Part shown: positions 1 through 9,325 of the stretch, in pieces
How the letters are laid out: every line of letters begins with the position of its first letter
Position numbering within the stretch: the stretch's first letter is position 1
Assembly: GCA_963713545.1 (NCBI GenBank)
Contig: CAVQME010000001.1
Location: 310,001-374,000 of the forward strand
DNA: 64,000 bases
Origin: CAVPLM01 sp963713545
GTDB lineage: Bacteria > Actinomycetota > Thermoleophilia > RBG-16-64-13
Direction of reading: 5' to 3'
Position numbers and translations under genes: made by a program
The notes under the pieces: generated by a model
The model's input: only the letters and a program-made list of their open reading frames with translations
Told to the model about the DNA's origin: nothing
The model's database searches: none

Positions 1-623
1 TCCAGACGGTCGGGCACCGCCGCCAGGCGGGTCGATCGGAGGGAGTCATCCAGGTCAAGCAGCAGCGTCAGATCGGGGAAGAGGCAGTCCGTCGCCCATA
101 CGTTGAGCGTGACGATGTCATCGGTGCCCAGTCCCCGGCCATAGCCCTGATACGCGAGGGACGAATCGATGTAGCGGTCGCAGAGCACCACCTGTCCGTC
201 CTCGAGAGCCGGGCGGATCACGTGCTCCACCAGATGGGCGCGTGCGGCGGCATAGAGCAGAGCCTCGGCTCGGGCCGACATCCCGTGATGCTTGGGATCG
301 AGCAGAAGATCGCGGATCGCCTCTCCCAGAGGCGTCCCGCCGGGCTCACGGGTGATCAGGACCACGAACCCCCGCTCGCGCAGTCCTTCGGCCAGCAATT
401 CCATCTGAGTGGATTTGCCACATCCGTCCAACCCTTCGAAGGTGATGAAGAGACCGCGCAGGTCGCTTCCCATCTCCGCCAGAAGGGCGTCGTCGAGAGC
501 CGTGTCTGGTGCCGGAGCGTCCGGTGCTTCCGCGCACGGGGCCAGCGTCGCAGCTCCCACAGCCGCCTCCTGCGGTGCCGCGTCCAACGATGCGTCTCGG
601 CGATCGTCGTCCTCCGGCGGCAC
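1..623 (-). CDS. tmk: Thymidylate kinase, C-terminus cut by the window edge
   Basis: Phosphorylates dTMP to dTDP in the cytoplasm for DNA synthesis. The reverse-strand translation shows ITFEGLDGCGKST (P-loop), REPGGTPLGEAIR, and DRYIDSSLAYQG (the DRY/substrate loop), which together define the Tmk family; the C-terminal part lies outside the window. A GTG at 623 has an AGGAG six bases upstream and is preferred as the start. It would give an Ala/Asp-rich extension of about 50 residues before the kinase fold. An ATG at 473 (MGSDLRGLFITFEG) gives the usual family length and is the alternative. The gene starts one codon after the stop of the lysine-rich topA tail frame, so topA and tmk are probably co-transcribed. 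Identity is sure; the start is not. Confidence 0.9.
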   Translation of the reverse strand, partial: MPPEDDDRRDASLDAAPQEAAVGAATLAPCAEAPDAPAPDTALDDALLAEMGSDLRGLFITFEGLDGCGKSTQMELLAEGLRERGFVVLITREPGGTPLGEAIRDLLLDPKHHGMSARAEALLYAAARAHLVEHVIRPALEDGQVVLCDRYIDSSLAYQGYGRGLGTDDIVTLNVWATDCLFPDLTLLLDLDDSLRSTRLAAVPDRL

Positions 624-778
624 AGCCTACTCCTGGCTCTCGGGCGCGCCGGGCGTAGACGCCGCGGCGACGATCTCGGGTGCCGGCGCCGCCTCACGAA
701 CGGCGGTTTCCGAGGCAGCGGCTTCCGAGGCGGCGACATTCGTCGCGCCGGAGGTCCCCGCCTTTGCCCGGCTGCGCG

Positions 779-2959
779 TCACGCCGGTCTTGGCAGCCGC
801 CCCGGCCTTGGCGCCGGTCTTGCTCGCGGTCCTGCGGGCGCCGGTCTTCGCGGCAGCCGCCTTCGTCTTGCCGTCTTGGCGGCGGCCACGCCTCCGGCGC
901 CGGCCGCCCGCGCTGCCCGTGCTGCCCGTTTCTCCCGATACTCGTCCTTGGTAGGGCAATGAGGATCGAGGCAGAGGATCCAGGGTCGGCGGCCCCCCAG
1001 CACTTTCACCTTGGGACTGCCGCAATGGGGACAGATCTCCCCGGTCCCGATGATGTCCCCCCGCTGAGGCAGAGGATAGGTCTGATCGCAGTCGGGGTAG
1101 CCCTCGCAGCCCACGAAGCGCTTCTTGGTGGTCCTGGAGCGGATGACCCGGATCTTGTTCTTCCCGCATTTGGGACATTCACCCAGGATACGGTCATCGG
1201 TGATCCCCTCGTATATCTTGGCCGCCATCTGCTCCTTGTTCTGCTCCAGAGACCCATACGCCTGGCGCAGAAGATCCCGGGAGATGGTGACCACCTGCTC
1301 CTTGGTCAGGTCCCGTACCGAGATGAGGTCCATATCCTTTTCCAGCTGGGCGGTCATCTCGGGAGACGCGATGCGGGGAGCAAACTGCTGCAGGGCCTCA
1401 GCCATCTTGATGCCCATCTCGGTCGGCTCGACCGGGTTGCCGTGGACGTAACCTCGATCGTAGAGGTTCTGGATGATGGCATGCCGCGTGGCTTTGGTGC
1501 CCAGATTGTGCTTCTCCATGAGCTCGATGAGCGTCCCCTGCCCATAGCGCGAAGGGGGCTGGGTCTCCTTGGCTTCCAGTTCCTTGTCCACGAGCTCCAC
1601 CTGGTCGCCCTTGACGAGCAGCGGCAGTTCCAGGTCTTTCTGCCGGCTGTACGGGTAGTACTCGAACCAACCGGCTGTGACCACCCGGTTGCCCCGGGCG
1701 AAGAACGGCTCGCCGTTGAGATTGAGGTCGATGCGGTTGGATTCCATCACCGCTTCGTCGGACAGGGTGGCCATGAAGCGCCGAGCTACCAACTCGTATA
1801 GGCGCCACTCTCTGTCCCCCAGCTCTCCGCGCCGGGGCCCTCCCGTCGGGTAGATGGGCGGGTGGTCGGTGGTGCGTTTGTCGCCCCGGCTGGGGTGAAG
1901 CGCCGGCCGGGCGAGCAGCTGTCCGGCCTCTCGGCGGAACTCGCCCTGGGCCAGGATGGCCAGGGCATCGCGCAGATCGAGCGACGACGGATAGACGGTG
2001 TTGTCGGTACGCGGATAGCTGATATGGCCGGCCATGTAGAGGTCCTCGGCGACGCGCATCGCGGCCGCCGCCGTGTAGCCCAGAGCGGTGGCGGCGCTGG
2101 TGAAGCTGGTGGTGTTGAAAGGCGCCGGCCGCGGGACCTTGCGGCTGGTCTGTTTTACTCCGGTCACGACGCCCGGACCGGTGAGCTTCTCGAAGATCGC
2201 CGTGGCCCGGGCCTCGTCGCTGAAGCGCTCCTCTTTGTGGACGGCGCCGAAGCGCTCTCCCTGCGTGTCCAGCTCCACCTTGACCACCCAGTACGGCTCG
2301 GACACAAAGGCCCGCCGCTCTTTCTCCCGTTCGACCACCAGCACGAGAGTCGGGGTCTGGACGCGTCCCACGCTGAGGAACTGGCTCCCCAAGCGAGACG
2401 TGGCCAGTGACACGAACCGGGTGAGGGTCGCTCCCCAGATCAGGTCGATGTCCTGCCGGGCTTCGCCGGCCCAGGCCAGCGGCTCCGACAGGTGGTCGAG
2501 GTGCGAGAAGGCGCGGGTGATCTCTCCCGGGGTGAGGGCAGAGAAACGCGCCCGCCGGACAGTACGCACGAGCTTCGCGTTCTCCTCAAGGGCAAGGTTC
2601 AGGGCCTCGAGCCCGATGAGCTCGCCCTCGCGATCGTAGTCGGTGGCGATGATGAGGGTGGTCGCGTCGGCGGCCAGTTTCTTGACCGTCCGCACCACCG
2701 ACTTGGCCGTCTCGGTCTTGATGAGCGGAGCATCGATCAGAGCCTTGGGCTCCACCTTGCGCCATTCCGAGAACTCTGGAGGGAAGTCCACCTGGAGCAC
2801 GTGGCCCTTGAGCCCCACGCTGGCGGCCGGCTGCCCGTCGGCGTCGGTGAAGAGGTAGTAGGGGACCCGCAGATAGGATTCCTCCTTGACCCCGTTGCTG
2901 CTAAGGATCGCGGCGATCTTCTTCGCGGCGTCGTTCTTCTCGGTGATTATGAGTCGCAA
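779..2959 (-). CDS. topA: Type IA DNA topoisomerase I (tail probably frameshifted)
   Basis: Relaxes negative supercoils through a transient tyrosine-DNA bond. The product begins MRLIITEK from a TTG at 2959 with GAGGAG upstream, better supported than the longer open frame. Seen in order: a Toprim domain with the acidic DYDREGE motif, the central arch, the active-site motif ISYPRTDNTVYP with its catalytic Tyr, and two C-terminal zinc ribbons (CPKCG...C..YPDC and CPHCG...CLDPHC). The ITEK start and spacing resemble the archaeal-type enzyme more than the usual bacterial VESPAKA form. After the second ribbon the literal frame becomes Arg/Pro-rich and stops at 779. The neighbouring frame carries a Lys/Ala/Thr-rich tail (KTKAAAAKTGARRTASKTG) typical of TopA ends and runs to a TAG at 627. 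A one-base indel near 870-930 is therefore likely, and the true gene probably spans 627-2959. It sits just upstream of tmk. Confidence 0.92.
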   Translation of the reverse strand: MRLIITEKNDAAKKIAAILSSNGVKEESYLRVPYYLFTDADGQPAASVGLKGHVLQVDFPPEFSEWRKVEPKALIDAPLIKTETAKSVVRTVKKLAADATTLIIATDYDREGELIGLEALNLALEENAKLVRTVRRARFSALTPGEITRAFSHLDHLSEPLAWAGEARQDIDLIWGATLTRFVSLATSRLGSQFLSVGRVQTPTLVLVVEREKERRAFVSEPYWVVKVELDTQGERFGAVHKEERFSDEARATAIFEKLTGPGVVTGVKQTSRKVPRPAPFNTTSFTSAATALGYTAAAAMRVAEDLYMAGHISYPRTDNTVYPSSLDLRDALAILAQGEFRREAGQLLARPALHPSRGDKRTTDHPPIYPTGGPRRGELGDREWRLYELVARRFMATLSDEAVMESNRIDLNLNGEPFFARGNRVVTAGWFEYYPYSRQKDLELPLLVKGDQVELVDKELEAKETQPPSRYGQGTLIELMEKHNLGTKATRHAIIQNLYDRGYVHGNPVEPTEMGIKMAEALQQFAPRIASPEMTAQLEKDMDLISVRDLTKEQVVTISRDLLRQAYGSLEQNKEQMAAKIYEGITDDRILGECPKCGKNKIRVIRSRTTKKRFVGCEGYPDCDQTYPLPQRGDIIGTGEICPHCGSPKVKVLGGRRPWILCLDPHCPTKDEYREKRAARAARAAGAGGVAAAKTARRRRLPRRPAPAGPRARPAPRPGRLPRPA

Positions 2960-3079
2960 GGCCCAGACTCCTCGTCGGCTGGCTTCGTCAGAGGCGAAAG
3001 ATAGCACGCCCACGACATGGGAGGGCGCAGATTGCGGGTGGCACAGAGAGAGGGTGGCGCAGAGCCCGCCGCCCGAGCC

Positions 3080-3415
3080 TCAGTCCTCCGAAAGGGCCTC
3101 CGCCACTTCGGCGTAGATGGAGAACATGCCGTCGAACCCGGTTATGTGGAAGATCTTGAGTAGATAGGGATCGTCCATGACCAGCCGCAGGTCTCCCGCG
3201 GCCGCCTGGCTCTGCTCCAGCACGGAGACCAGCACTCCCAGAGCGGTGGAGTCGATGAAGTGGACCTGAGAGAGGTCCAAGACCAATCTCCTGCCGTCGA
3301 CCATGGCCTTGGCGAGGGTGTCCCTGAGACGGGGGGCGGTGTACACGTCCAGATCACCGCCCACATGGACGACAACCGCCTCTTCGTTTGTCTCGGTGCT
3401 TATGGACAGATTCAC
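3080..3415 (-). CDS. STAS-domain anti-sigma factor antagonist
   Basis: A 111-residue single STAS domain of the SpoIIAA/RsbV family. It has the beta-alpha core, a GGDLDVYTAPRL segment, and FIDSTALGVLVS, where the Ser is the usual site phosphorylated by a partner anti-sigma kinase. Unphosphorylated members bind the anti-sigma factor and free its sigma factor. The start is a GTG at 3415 with a GAGAAGAG ribosome site. No anti-sigma kinase or sigma factor gene lies beside it, so its partner is encoded elsewhere. It lies between a TPR gene and topA, all on the same strand, with gaps of roughly 120 bases. Confidence 0.9.
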   Translation of the reverse strand: MNLSISTETNEEAVVVHVGGDLDVYTAPRLRDTLAKAMVDGRRLVLDLSQVHFIDSTALGVLVSVLEQSQAAAGDLRLVMDDPYLLKIFHITGFDGMFSIYAEVAEALSED

Positions 3416-3532
3416 GCTCTTCTCTCAGACTCCCGGATGGGGCTCGAGGAACCCGCGCGATCACGGAGCGCTGCCCCTCCAGTATATACGCCCCTGGGCC
3501 GGTGGATAAGGTGACCGCCTACCGCGCGCTGC

Positions 3533-4237
3533 CTACCGACTCGTGGAGGTAGTGGTGGACGCGGAAGTAGTGGTGGACGCGGAGGTCGAGGTGGTCGAAG
3601 CACCATTGGTGGTCCCCGTGGTGCTGGTCCCAGCGGTGGTGGTGGTCGTCGCCTGGATCATGGCATCCAGCTGCTCCCTGACAACGTCGGCCATATCCCC
3701 GTTGGGAGCCAACTGGAGATACTTCTGCCATGCGAGGATGGCTGCCGATGTCTCGCCGAGCTGCTTCTGGGCGATCCCCAATTTGAGATACACATCGGGG
3801 TTATCGGGATCCAAGGAGGTCAGCTTGATGAGCACGGTCTTCGCGCCGTTGTAGTCCTTGACCTCATCGTTCATGTAGAGGTTGGCCAGACGCACATAGA
3901 CGTCCTTCTGGCTAGGATCGGCGACGATGACCTTCTCCAGATAGGGGATGGCAAGCGTGAGCTGACCGTTCTCCTGATAGATGGTGGCGAGGCCGAGGAG
4001 AGCCTCGACGTCGTTGGGATTCTGCTGCACCCTCTGCTCGAAGGCGGCGATCTTGTCGTCTACGGACAAGGACGTGTTCGTGGTTTGCTGGCCCGCGCAG
4101 TTGAAAGCCTCGGAGACGTTGAAGCCCGCCCCCCCATAGCCGACTCCAAGGAACAGAAAACCTGCCGCGAACACCACGGCCAAGAGGAGAGCGATCCACT
4201 TGGTCCACTTTTTGATCCGTTTTCGATCGAGCAGCAA
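3533..4237 (-). CDS. Membrane-anchored TPR repeat protein
   Basis: A 234-residue protein starting at a TTG with AGGAGA upstream. Seen: a basic N-terminus (RKRIKKWTKW), one hydrophobic segment at about residues 15-36, then three to four TPR units at about 60-200 (for example ALLGLATIYQENGQLTLAIP and VYLKLGIAQKQLGETSAA), and a Thr/Ser-only tail of about 30 residues. The N-terminus predicts a single anchor with the TPRs outside; the Thr/Ser tail would suit a wall-exposed or glycosylated end. TPRs mediate protein contacts, and no enzymatic domain is present. Specific function unknown. The tail is coded by short ACC/ACT/TCC repeats. Confidence 0.8.
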   Translation of the reverse strand: MLLDRKRIKKWTKWIALLLAVVFAAGFLFLGVGYGGAGFNVSEAFNCAGQQTTNTSLSVDDKIAAFEQRVQQNPNDVEALLGLATIYQENGQLTLAIPYLEKVIVADPSQKDVYVRLANLYMNDEVKDYNGAKTVLIKLTSLDPDNPDVYLKLGIAQKQLGETSAAILAWQKYLQLAPNGDMADVVREQLDAMIQATTTTTAGTSTTGTTNGASTTSTSASTTTSASTTTSTSR

Positions 4238-4379
4238 GTCAGTCTCCTAGCGACGGTCGACATCTGGTCCGGCGGGTCGTCCGTCAGATTATGCCTGATT
4301 CGGGACGGGGCGGCCACCGGGCTGCGACCAGCGCCCAAAGGACCTCTCGATGAGGCGGCACTGAATGGACCGGCGCGGA

Positions 4380-6710
4380 CTAGTTGCGCAACTCCCGTAG
4401 CTTCTGTACCAGTAGGAACAGCGCCAGCACAGCAAGGATTACCACTATCACCCAGAGCCAGAAGTGCACCACGAGAAGTATCGCCGAGACGATGGCAAGT
4501 ATCGCGGCGATGGTGCCCACGGTACGCACGTAGTGACCCCGCAGGATCGACTCAAGAAGCAGCACGGCTCCGATCATCACCACAAGCCCTATCCAGATGT
4601 GACCGCGAGCTAGGACGAGCAACGCCACCACCCCAAGTAGGATGAGGCTGAGGCTAACCGCGCCCCAGGCCTCTGCGACTCGGTTGAAGCGGATGTCCGT
4701 CTGAGGCACCGGCTGAGCCAGTTGCGTGATGTGGGCCCGGGGATCGGGCTTCTTCCCCTCGTCCAAAAGGGCCTGCTTCTGCTTCAGGGCCGCGAGCACC
4801 GCCTCATTCTCGGTCAACTCCTGCTGCAGAACGCGGAGTTCTTCCCTCAAAGCGACAGTCCGATCCGCCAACCTCTGGTGGCGAGAGCGGAGATTGGGAT
4901 TGCCTTCCATCCCCAACATCTCGACGCTGATCACGTGTAGCTCGGTGAGCTTCTGTCCGATGAGCTGTTCCAGTTCGCCCTGGCGCCGCCCGATCCGAGC
5001 AACGTTCTCTGCAAGCAGTTTCTTGGCAGCCGGCGGAGACGGCTCCTTGGCCAGTCCAACGAACCCCAGAGGATCGTACCAGGAGCGGCGAGGTTCTCCG
5101 CTACGCTCGTACATGGGCCCGGCGGGAGCGTTCTCGCCCGAGGTGGGGTCGTTAGCAAAAAAGCCCCACAGGCCACGATAGCGGCTGACCCAGGGTGTGG
5201 ACTCGTCGATGACGACCGGATCCCATCCGTGCTCCTGTCCCGGGCCGACGCACTTCCCGTCGCCTCGCGAGTAGTCCACGAAGGGGATCCGCAAAGGATC
5301 CCGCGTTCTACCTGCCTGCCTAAGAACTCGAGTCCAGAAGAAGGTGAGCCCCTTGGCCGCTGCTCGTATCCAATTGGGCACGGGAAGCGCGACCTTGGCC
5401 TGGTATTCGCCTTGAAGGAAATACGACGCATGGGACCCGGCTCCAACCCAAACTACCGGGTGGCCATCCACCAGGTCGAGTTGCTCAGCGTCGTCCCAGC
5501 GCCGACGCAGGTCATCGCCGTGAAAATCGTGAGAGGCGTAGCCTGCCCACTCGGGATGGAGCCGCCCGTTGTCTTCGTAGAGGTAGACCAAGATGTTCTC
5601 CCAGTCTGACTCGTGATCGTTGGCCCCCTCGTACCCCGAGCGCCAGCTGTTGTAGCAGTAGAAGAACCAGTACTGGAGTGCAGTCCAGCCTCCCCGACGG
5701 ATCACCCGGCCGTAATACACGTACTTCTCGTCCTCGGCCTTCATCCGCTGGTATTCGAGTTCGGCGGCAGCAGCCGTCACCGGGGGAACCCTTCCCCTGA
5801 GCAGGAGGGAGAGGGAGAACAGGGCGTCGACGATACGAGGGGCGAAGCCGACCCGGGCCAGCCGGCCCACTCCGGGACGAAAGACCGCGTCGTCCTGCCG
5901 GCGCAGCCGGCGCACCTCGGAGAGCACCCGGGCACCTTCAGCCACGCTCAGCGTATCGTTGAAGCGAAGATACTCCACGGTGCCAAAGGGGTATTCCCGG
6001 TGCTGGACGAGCCGTTCCAGGTCGAGCTCGCCCTTCCTCGCCAGCACCTCTTCCTTGCCGTCGGGGTGGCGCACCCAGTGGCTCGATCGAGACACATATC
6101 TATCGACATCGATGGGAAAAAAGCGCTCTCCTTTGGTGAAGCGAAGCACAGGTTCGAAGGTGCGCAACAGCTCCAGGGCGGAGGCCTCAGCGGGTGCCGA
6201 TAGGGTGTCACCATGGCGGGGCTCTCGCGGAGGACTTACCGGCGTGCTCCGTGGGGAGAAGGCCCGCTGCAGCGAAGCCTGGTTGAGAGCCAACACAAAG
6301 ACCACGGCCCCCAGCATGTTCCAGTATACGGGCTCCCCTCTGAAGTAGGACGCCAGACCCAGCGCGAGGGTGAGAGTGGCCCAGGTCATGGAGGCCGCCC
6401 AGGCCCATCTCCGTTTGAGGAAAAGGCCGACCAGCACAATGAGACCCAGCGCTCCGAAAGCCAGGGCAAACCCACCCGTAACCAGCAGGATCCCCTCGGA
6501 GGTGAGTGTACCGCCCGCTATGAAATCGCTGGTGGGCTCACTGCCGAGCACTCCCAACTGGAACAGCTCGGCAATGCCGAGGAAAAGCAAGTAAGCCACC
6601 TGAAGGAACAGGATGACGGCCGCGATAATCAGGGCAAGGGGGAAACGACGGTGCTTCCGTTCACCCTGTGTTGGCTGACCAGCCCTTGCCTCAGTCATAG
6701 CTACAGTCAT
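4380..6710 (-). CDS. Large membrane protein with Vps62-like soluble domain
   Basis: A 776-residue protein. Seen in order: three or four transmembrane segments (about 22-145), a soluble domain (about 170-520), a charged coiled coil (about 550-640, rich in E/Q/L), and three or four more transmembrane segments (about 665-770). The soluble part contains LQYWFFYCYNSW, NDHESDWENILVYL, SHDFHGDD and GAGSHASYF. This W..FFY / H..DWE / GSHA.Y pattern is characteristic of the Vps62/DUF946 family of eukaryotes and some bacteria, whose biochemical role is not established. The start is ATG 6710, with a second ATG at 6698 that would have better spacing to the GGGGGAG. It is monocistronic by position, with a 517-base gap upstream. 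Function unknown; the His/Asp pattern could bind metal (inference). Confidence 0.72.
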   Translation of the reverse strand: MTVAMTEARAGQPTQGERKHRRFPLALIIAAVILFLQVAYLLFLGIAELFQLGVLGSEPTSDFIAGGTLTSEGILLVTGGFALAFGALGLIVLVGLFLKRRWAWAASMTWATLTLALGLASYFRGEPVYWNMLGAVVFVLALNQASLQRAFSPRSTPVSPPREPRHGDTLSAPAEASALELLRTFEPVLRFTKGERFFPIDVDRYVSRSSHWVRHPDGKEEVLARKGELDLERLVQHREYPFGTVEYLRFNDTLSVAEGARVLSEVRRLRRQDDAVFRPGVGRLARVGFAPRIVDALFSLSLLLRGRVPPVTAAAAELEYQRMKAEDEKYVYYGRVIRRGGWTALQYWFFYCYNSWRSGYEGANDHESDWENILVYLYEDNGRLHPEWAGYASHDFHGDDLRRRWDDAEQLDLVDGHPVVWVGAGSHASYFLQGEYQAKVALPVPNWIRAAAKGLTFFWTRVLRQAGRTRDPLRIPFVDYSRGDGKCVGPGQEHGWDPVVIDESTPWVSRYRGLWGFFANDPTSGENAPAGPMYERSGEPRRSWYDPLGFVGLAKEPSPPAAKKLLAENVARIGRRQGELEQLIGQKLTELHVISVEMLGMEGNPNLRSRHQRLADRTVALREELRVLQQELTENEAVLAALKQKQALLDEGKKPDPRAHITQLAQPVPQTDIRFNRVAEAWGAVSLSLILLGVVALLVLARGHIWIGLVVMIGAVLLLESILRGHYVRTVGTIAAILAIVSAILLVVHFWLWVIVVILAVLALFLLVQKLRELRN

Positions 6711-7227
6711 CTCCCCCGGGGAGTCAGACTAGACGGCGCGCCACAGGTCAGCACCATTATGCACGCTGCCCCGACGCGGCCGGAGACGACCGCCTCCGAC
6801 ACGGAAGGACCCGAAGGCCGCCCGTCTTTCCTGGTTCATCCTAAGCCCCTTTCCCGATCGTCGGCTCCTGGGCTGGGGCCACGAGGGCGACCTGGTGATA
6901 CCGTGACGGGCAAGGCACTGCAGAGCCCCTCTCTCCTCGACGCTCCCGTGATCTTACACGAGCGGGCATATGACATCACATTCTCCACGACTATGCCCGG
7001 TGGCTCCAACTATGCTTGGTGGTTCATTCGCCCGTAGTAGCCCACCGGATCCATGTTACCGGGGCCGATCTCGGGCCTGGGCCGTGAGTATCCCGCCAGT
7101 GGGCGGCATCAGCCCGACCCAGAGGGCGCCGGCAAAGTGCGACCTTCGCGCACGGAGAACGCCGTCGCGCACGCGCGCGTGTGCAATGACGCAGCCCTGC
7201 CGGTGCCGCCACTCCCTCTCGCGCAGG
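6711..7227. other. Intergenic gap, no gene seen
   Basis: A 517-base stretch between two minus-strand membrane protein genes. Open frames here lack ribosome sites, family motifs or consistent codon use. A GC-alternating patch near 7160-7185 (CGCGCACGCGCGCGTGTGC) is partly self-complementary. The region must hold the promoter of the Vps62-like gene, but no clear -35/-10 pair was found. Confidence 0.5.
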
Positions 7228-7626
7228 CTACCTCGAGAATGCCTGCCTGACCCTCGGCCTGGTCAGGTAGAAGACTATGATCACCGGGATGATGATGCTC
7301 ACGAGAGAGTTCCAGTGAAATCCGCCGAAGATGAATCCAAGGATCACTCCCACGATCTGCAGCAGCTCAATGACCATCAGGGCCGTCCAAGCCCAGGGCC
7401 GAAGTCCCAGGAAAGAAAGGGCGAAGAACAAGACCAGGACGCCTAGCACCAAGTAGACTATCCCGATTGCCAGGGCCTGTCCGCCAACCCCGTCTGCCAC
7501 GTCGTCCAGAGTGCCGATCATGGCCAGTCCACTCACGCCCAGAGCGGTGATGGCCCCGAGGATCATGAGGATGGCGCCTACAAGCGCGAGGATGCCGATG
7601 ATCCACACCCCAATCGGTCGTTTCAC
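7228..7626 (-). CDS. Small four-helix integral membrane protein
   Basis: About 132 residues starting MKRPIGVWIIGILALVG from a GTG at 7626, preceded by GGGAGGGAG at good spacing; this start is preferred over an upstream ATG at 7689 without a ribosome site. Four hydrophobic segments fill most of the length, with a short loop (TLDDVADGVGG) after the second and a basic C-terminus (RPRVRQAFSR). The pattern resembles small DUF-type membrane proteins whose helices carry GxRPWAW-like motifs (LRPWAWTAL is present). No function can be assigned. It is divergent from the lipoprotein gene at 7816. Confidence 0.7.
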   Translation of the reverse strand: MKRPIGVWIIGILALVGAILMILGAITALGVSGLAMIGTLDDVADGVGGQALAIGIVYLVLGVLVLFFALSFLGLRPWAWTALMVIELLQIVGVILGFIFGGFHWNSLVSIIIPVIIVFYLTRPRVRQAFSR

Positions 7627-7815
7627 TGGTATCTCCCTCCCATAGCTTGGAACTGTTTGGGCGTCTATACCCAGGTAAGTATAGTTCAAACACGACCGAC
7701 TCCTGGTGGTCTATGCTGAGTTGACCCAGGGGCCCGCAACGAGAGTAGACTCGCCTAGGAAATGAGAGTCATGACAGATCTCGGCGGAGGAACGGTTCTT
7801 CTTGGGAGGCTTCCT

Positions 7816-9219
7816 GTGAAGAGAGCAACCGTCTTCGTTGTCTTTCTCCTAGCCATGGCGGGAATCGCTGCCTTCGGCACCGCATGCGGGAGGCAAGGCT
7901 CGACGTCCACCGCCCCGGTCGGCGCCCCCACGTCCGGCCTCGCTACCACGTCCAGCCTCGCCCCCACATCCACGGAAGCTACCCCGCCCGAGTCCACTGC
8001 GCCTCTGGCCGAGGTCTGGGCCGCGAGTCTCGCCGCCGTGGAGGCGCTGGGTCCGACGCGGGTCGAGGTGGTCGAGACCACCCAAGGGCGCACGCTGGGC
8101 GACGAGGTACCGCCCGAGCACGCCACCTTCGGGCCGCAGATCTCTACGGCTGAGGAGCTGCTCGACGCGCCGAGCGATCGGGCGCGGCTTACGGTACACG
8201 AGTCCGACGACCTGGTGAGAACGACCGTGGTGAACGGAAGAGAGCGGTTCACCATCCTGGACGCGTCGCGCGGCCGCGGAGGAGCGCTCGTGTCCTACGG
8301 CCGCTACGTCGCACTGGAACCCCCGGCCGGCCTGCCCCTCCCCCTGTGGGCCGGCAATGCGGTCTCGCCCACCCAGGGCTACGCCGACCTGCTGGAGGAC
8401 ACCGTTGCAGGCGCCTCCGAGTCGGCCGCGACGCCGGCGACGACACCCGCGATGGCGGCAACGATGCCCGCGACGGCGGGGGACACGGTGGAGCATCTCG
8501 AGGACGGCGGCTACAAGCTCTCCTGGGAGCGCTCCAGCGAGGGCGGAACTTCTTCGCTCAGTCTCCTTCTTGACACGCGCTACCTGCCCGTCCGCATCGA
8601 GATACAAGGCGAGGGAGATCTCGAAGGAGTGCAGATCGAGTATTCCACCGTCATCGACTACCGTTTCGAGCGGCAGGCCTCCTTCTCCGATGCCGACTTC
8701 GCCGTCGACCTTCCGGTGGACTACTGGCGAGAAGGAGACACGTACGAGCTCTCCCTGATGCGTCCCTGGAGCGACCTAGCCGACTGGGGCCAGTACTGGC
8801 TGGGACCGCAGGTGGCCGACTGGGTCCTGGTCCGGGCGGAGCACTCTCAACACCATGACAACCCCGACCTGGGCGCGGGCGCCGAACCCAGCGAGGAGTT
8901 CATCTTCCTCCTCTACGACCGGCCGGGTGCCGGCAGCGACAACGCGAGCATCCAGGTGATGGTCAGGCCGCTGCGAGGGGAATCGGTCGGGCATTCGCGC
9001 ACCTTCGCGGAGCAGCGGGTGGCCTCTGGCGATTGGATCCGCCGCGAACTGACCGTGGCCGGTCAACCGGCCACAGCTTATTCAGGGGCGCTGGAGGGCG
9101 GTGCCGACGACAGGGCCGATACGATCTACCTCTTCTTACCCGACGCGATGATCGACATCCAGGTATGGGCGCACGTCGATCCACTCGTGGTATTGGAGGC
9201 GATCCGCCGGGTCGAATGA
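7816..9219 (+). CDS. Secreted lipoprotein of unknown function
   Basis: A 467-residue product from a GTG at 7816 with GGGAGG five bases upstream; longer in-frame starts lack a ribosome site. The N-terminus MKRATVFVVFLLAMAG ends in a lipobox FGTAC, so it is predicted to be lipid-anchored outside the membrane. A Ser/Thr/Pro/Ala-rich linker of about 45 residues follows, then a folded domain of mainly beta character (for example GGYKLSWERSSEGGTSSLSLL and RQASFSDADFAVDLP), and a last domain from about residue 330. The middle resembles LppX/outer-membrane lipoprotein carrier-like sheets only loosely. I do not recognise the family. It is monocistronic, with about 100 bases before the disrupted glnS. 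Confidence 0.72.
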   Translation: MKRATVFVVFLLAMAGIAAFGTACGRQGSTSTAPVGAPTSGLATTSSLAPTSTEATPPESTAPLAEVWAASLAAVEALGPTRVEVVETTQGRTLGDEVPPEHATFGPQISTAEELLDAPSDRARLTVHESDDLVRTTVVNGRERFTILDASRGRGGALVSYGRYVALEPPAGLPLPLWAGNAVSPTQGYADLLEDTVAGASESAATPATTPAMAATMPATAGDTVEHLEDGGYKLSWERSSEGGTSSLSLLLDTRYLPVRIEIQGEGDLEGVQIEYSTVIDYRFERQASFSDADFAVDLPVDYWREGDTYELSLMRPWSDLADWGQYWLGPQVADWVLVRAEHSQHHDNPDLGAGAEPSEEFIFLLYDRPGAGSDNASIQVMVRPLRGESVGHSRTFAEQRVASGDWIRRELTVAGQPATAYSGALEGGADDRADTIYLFLPDAMIDIQVWAHVDPLVVLEAIRRVE

Positions 9220-9325
9220 CGCAGGCCTTGACGCGGTCAGGGGCCTGTGAGACAAAAATCTTTGGGGTTCCACGGAGCGCACAGAGAGGAGCGAGGAGCG
9301 ATGATGACCGGTGAGCAGGGGCGCC

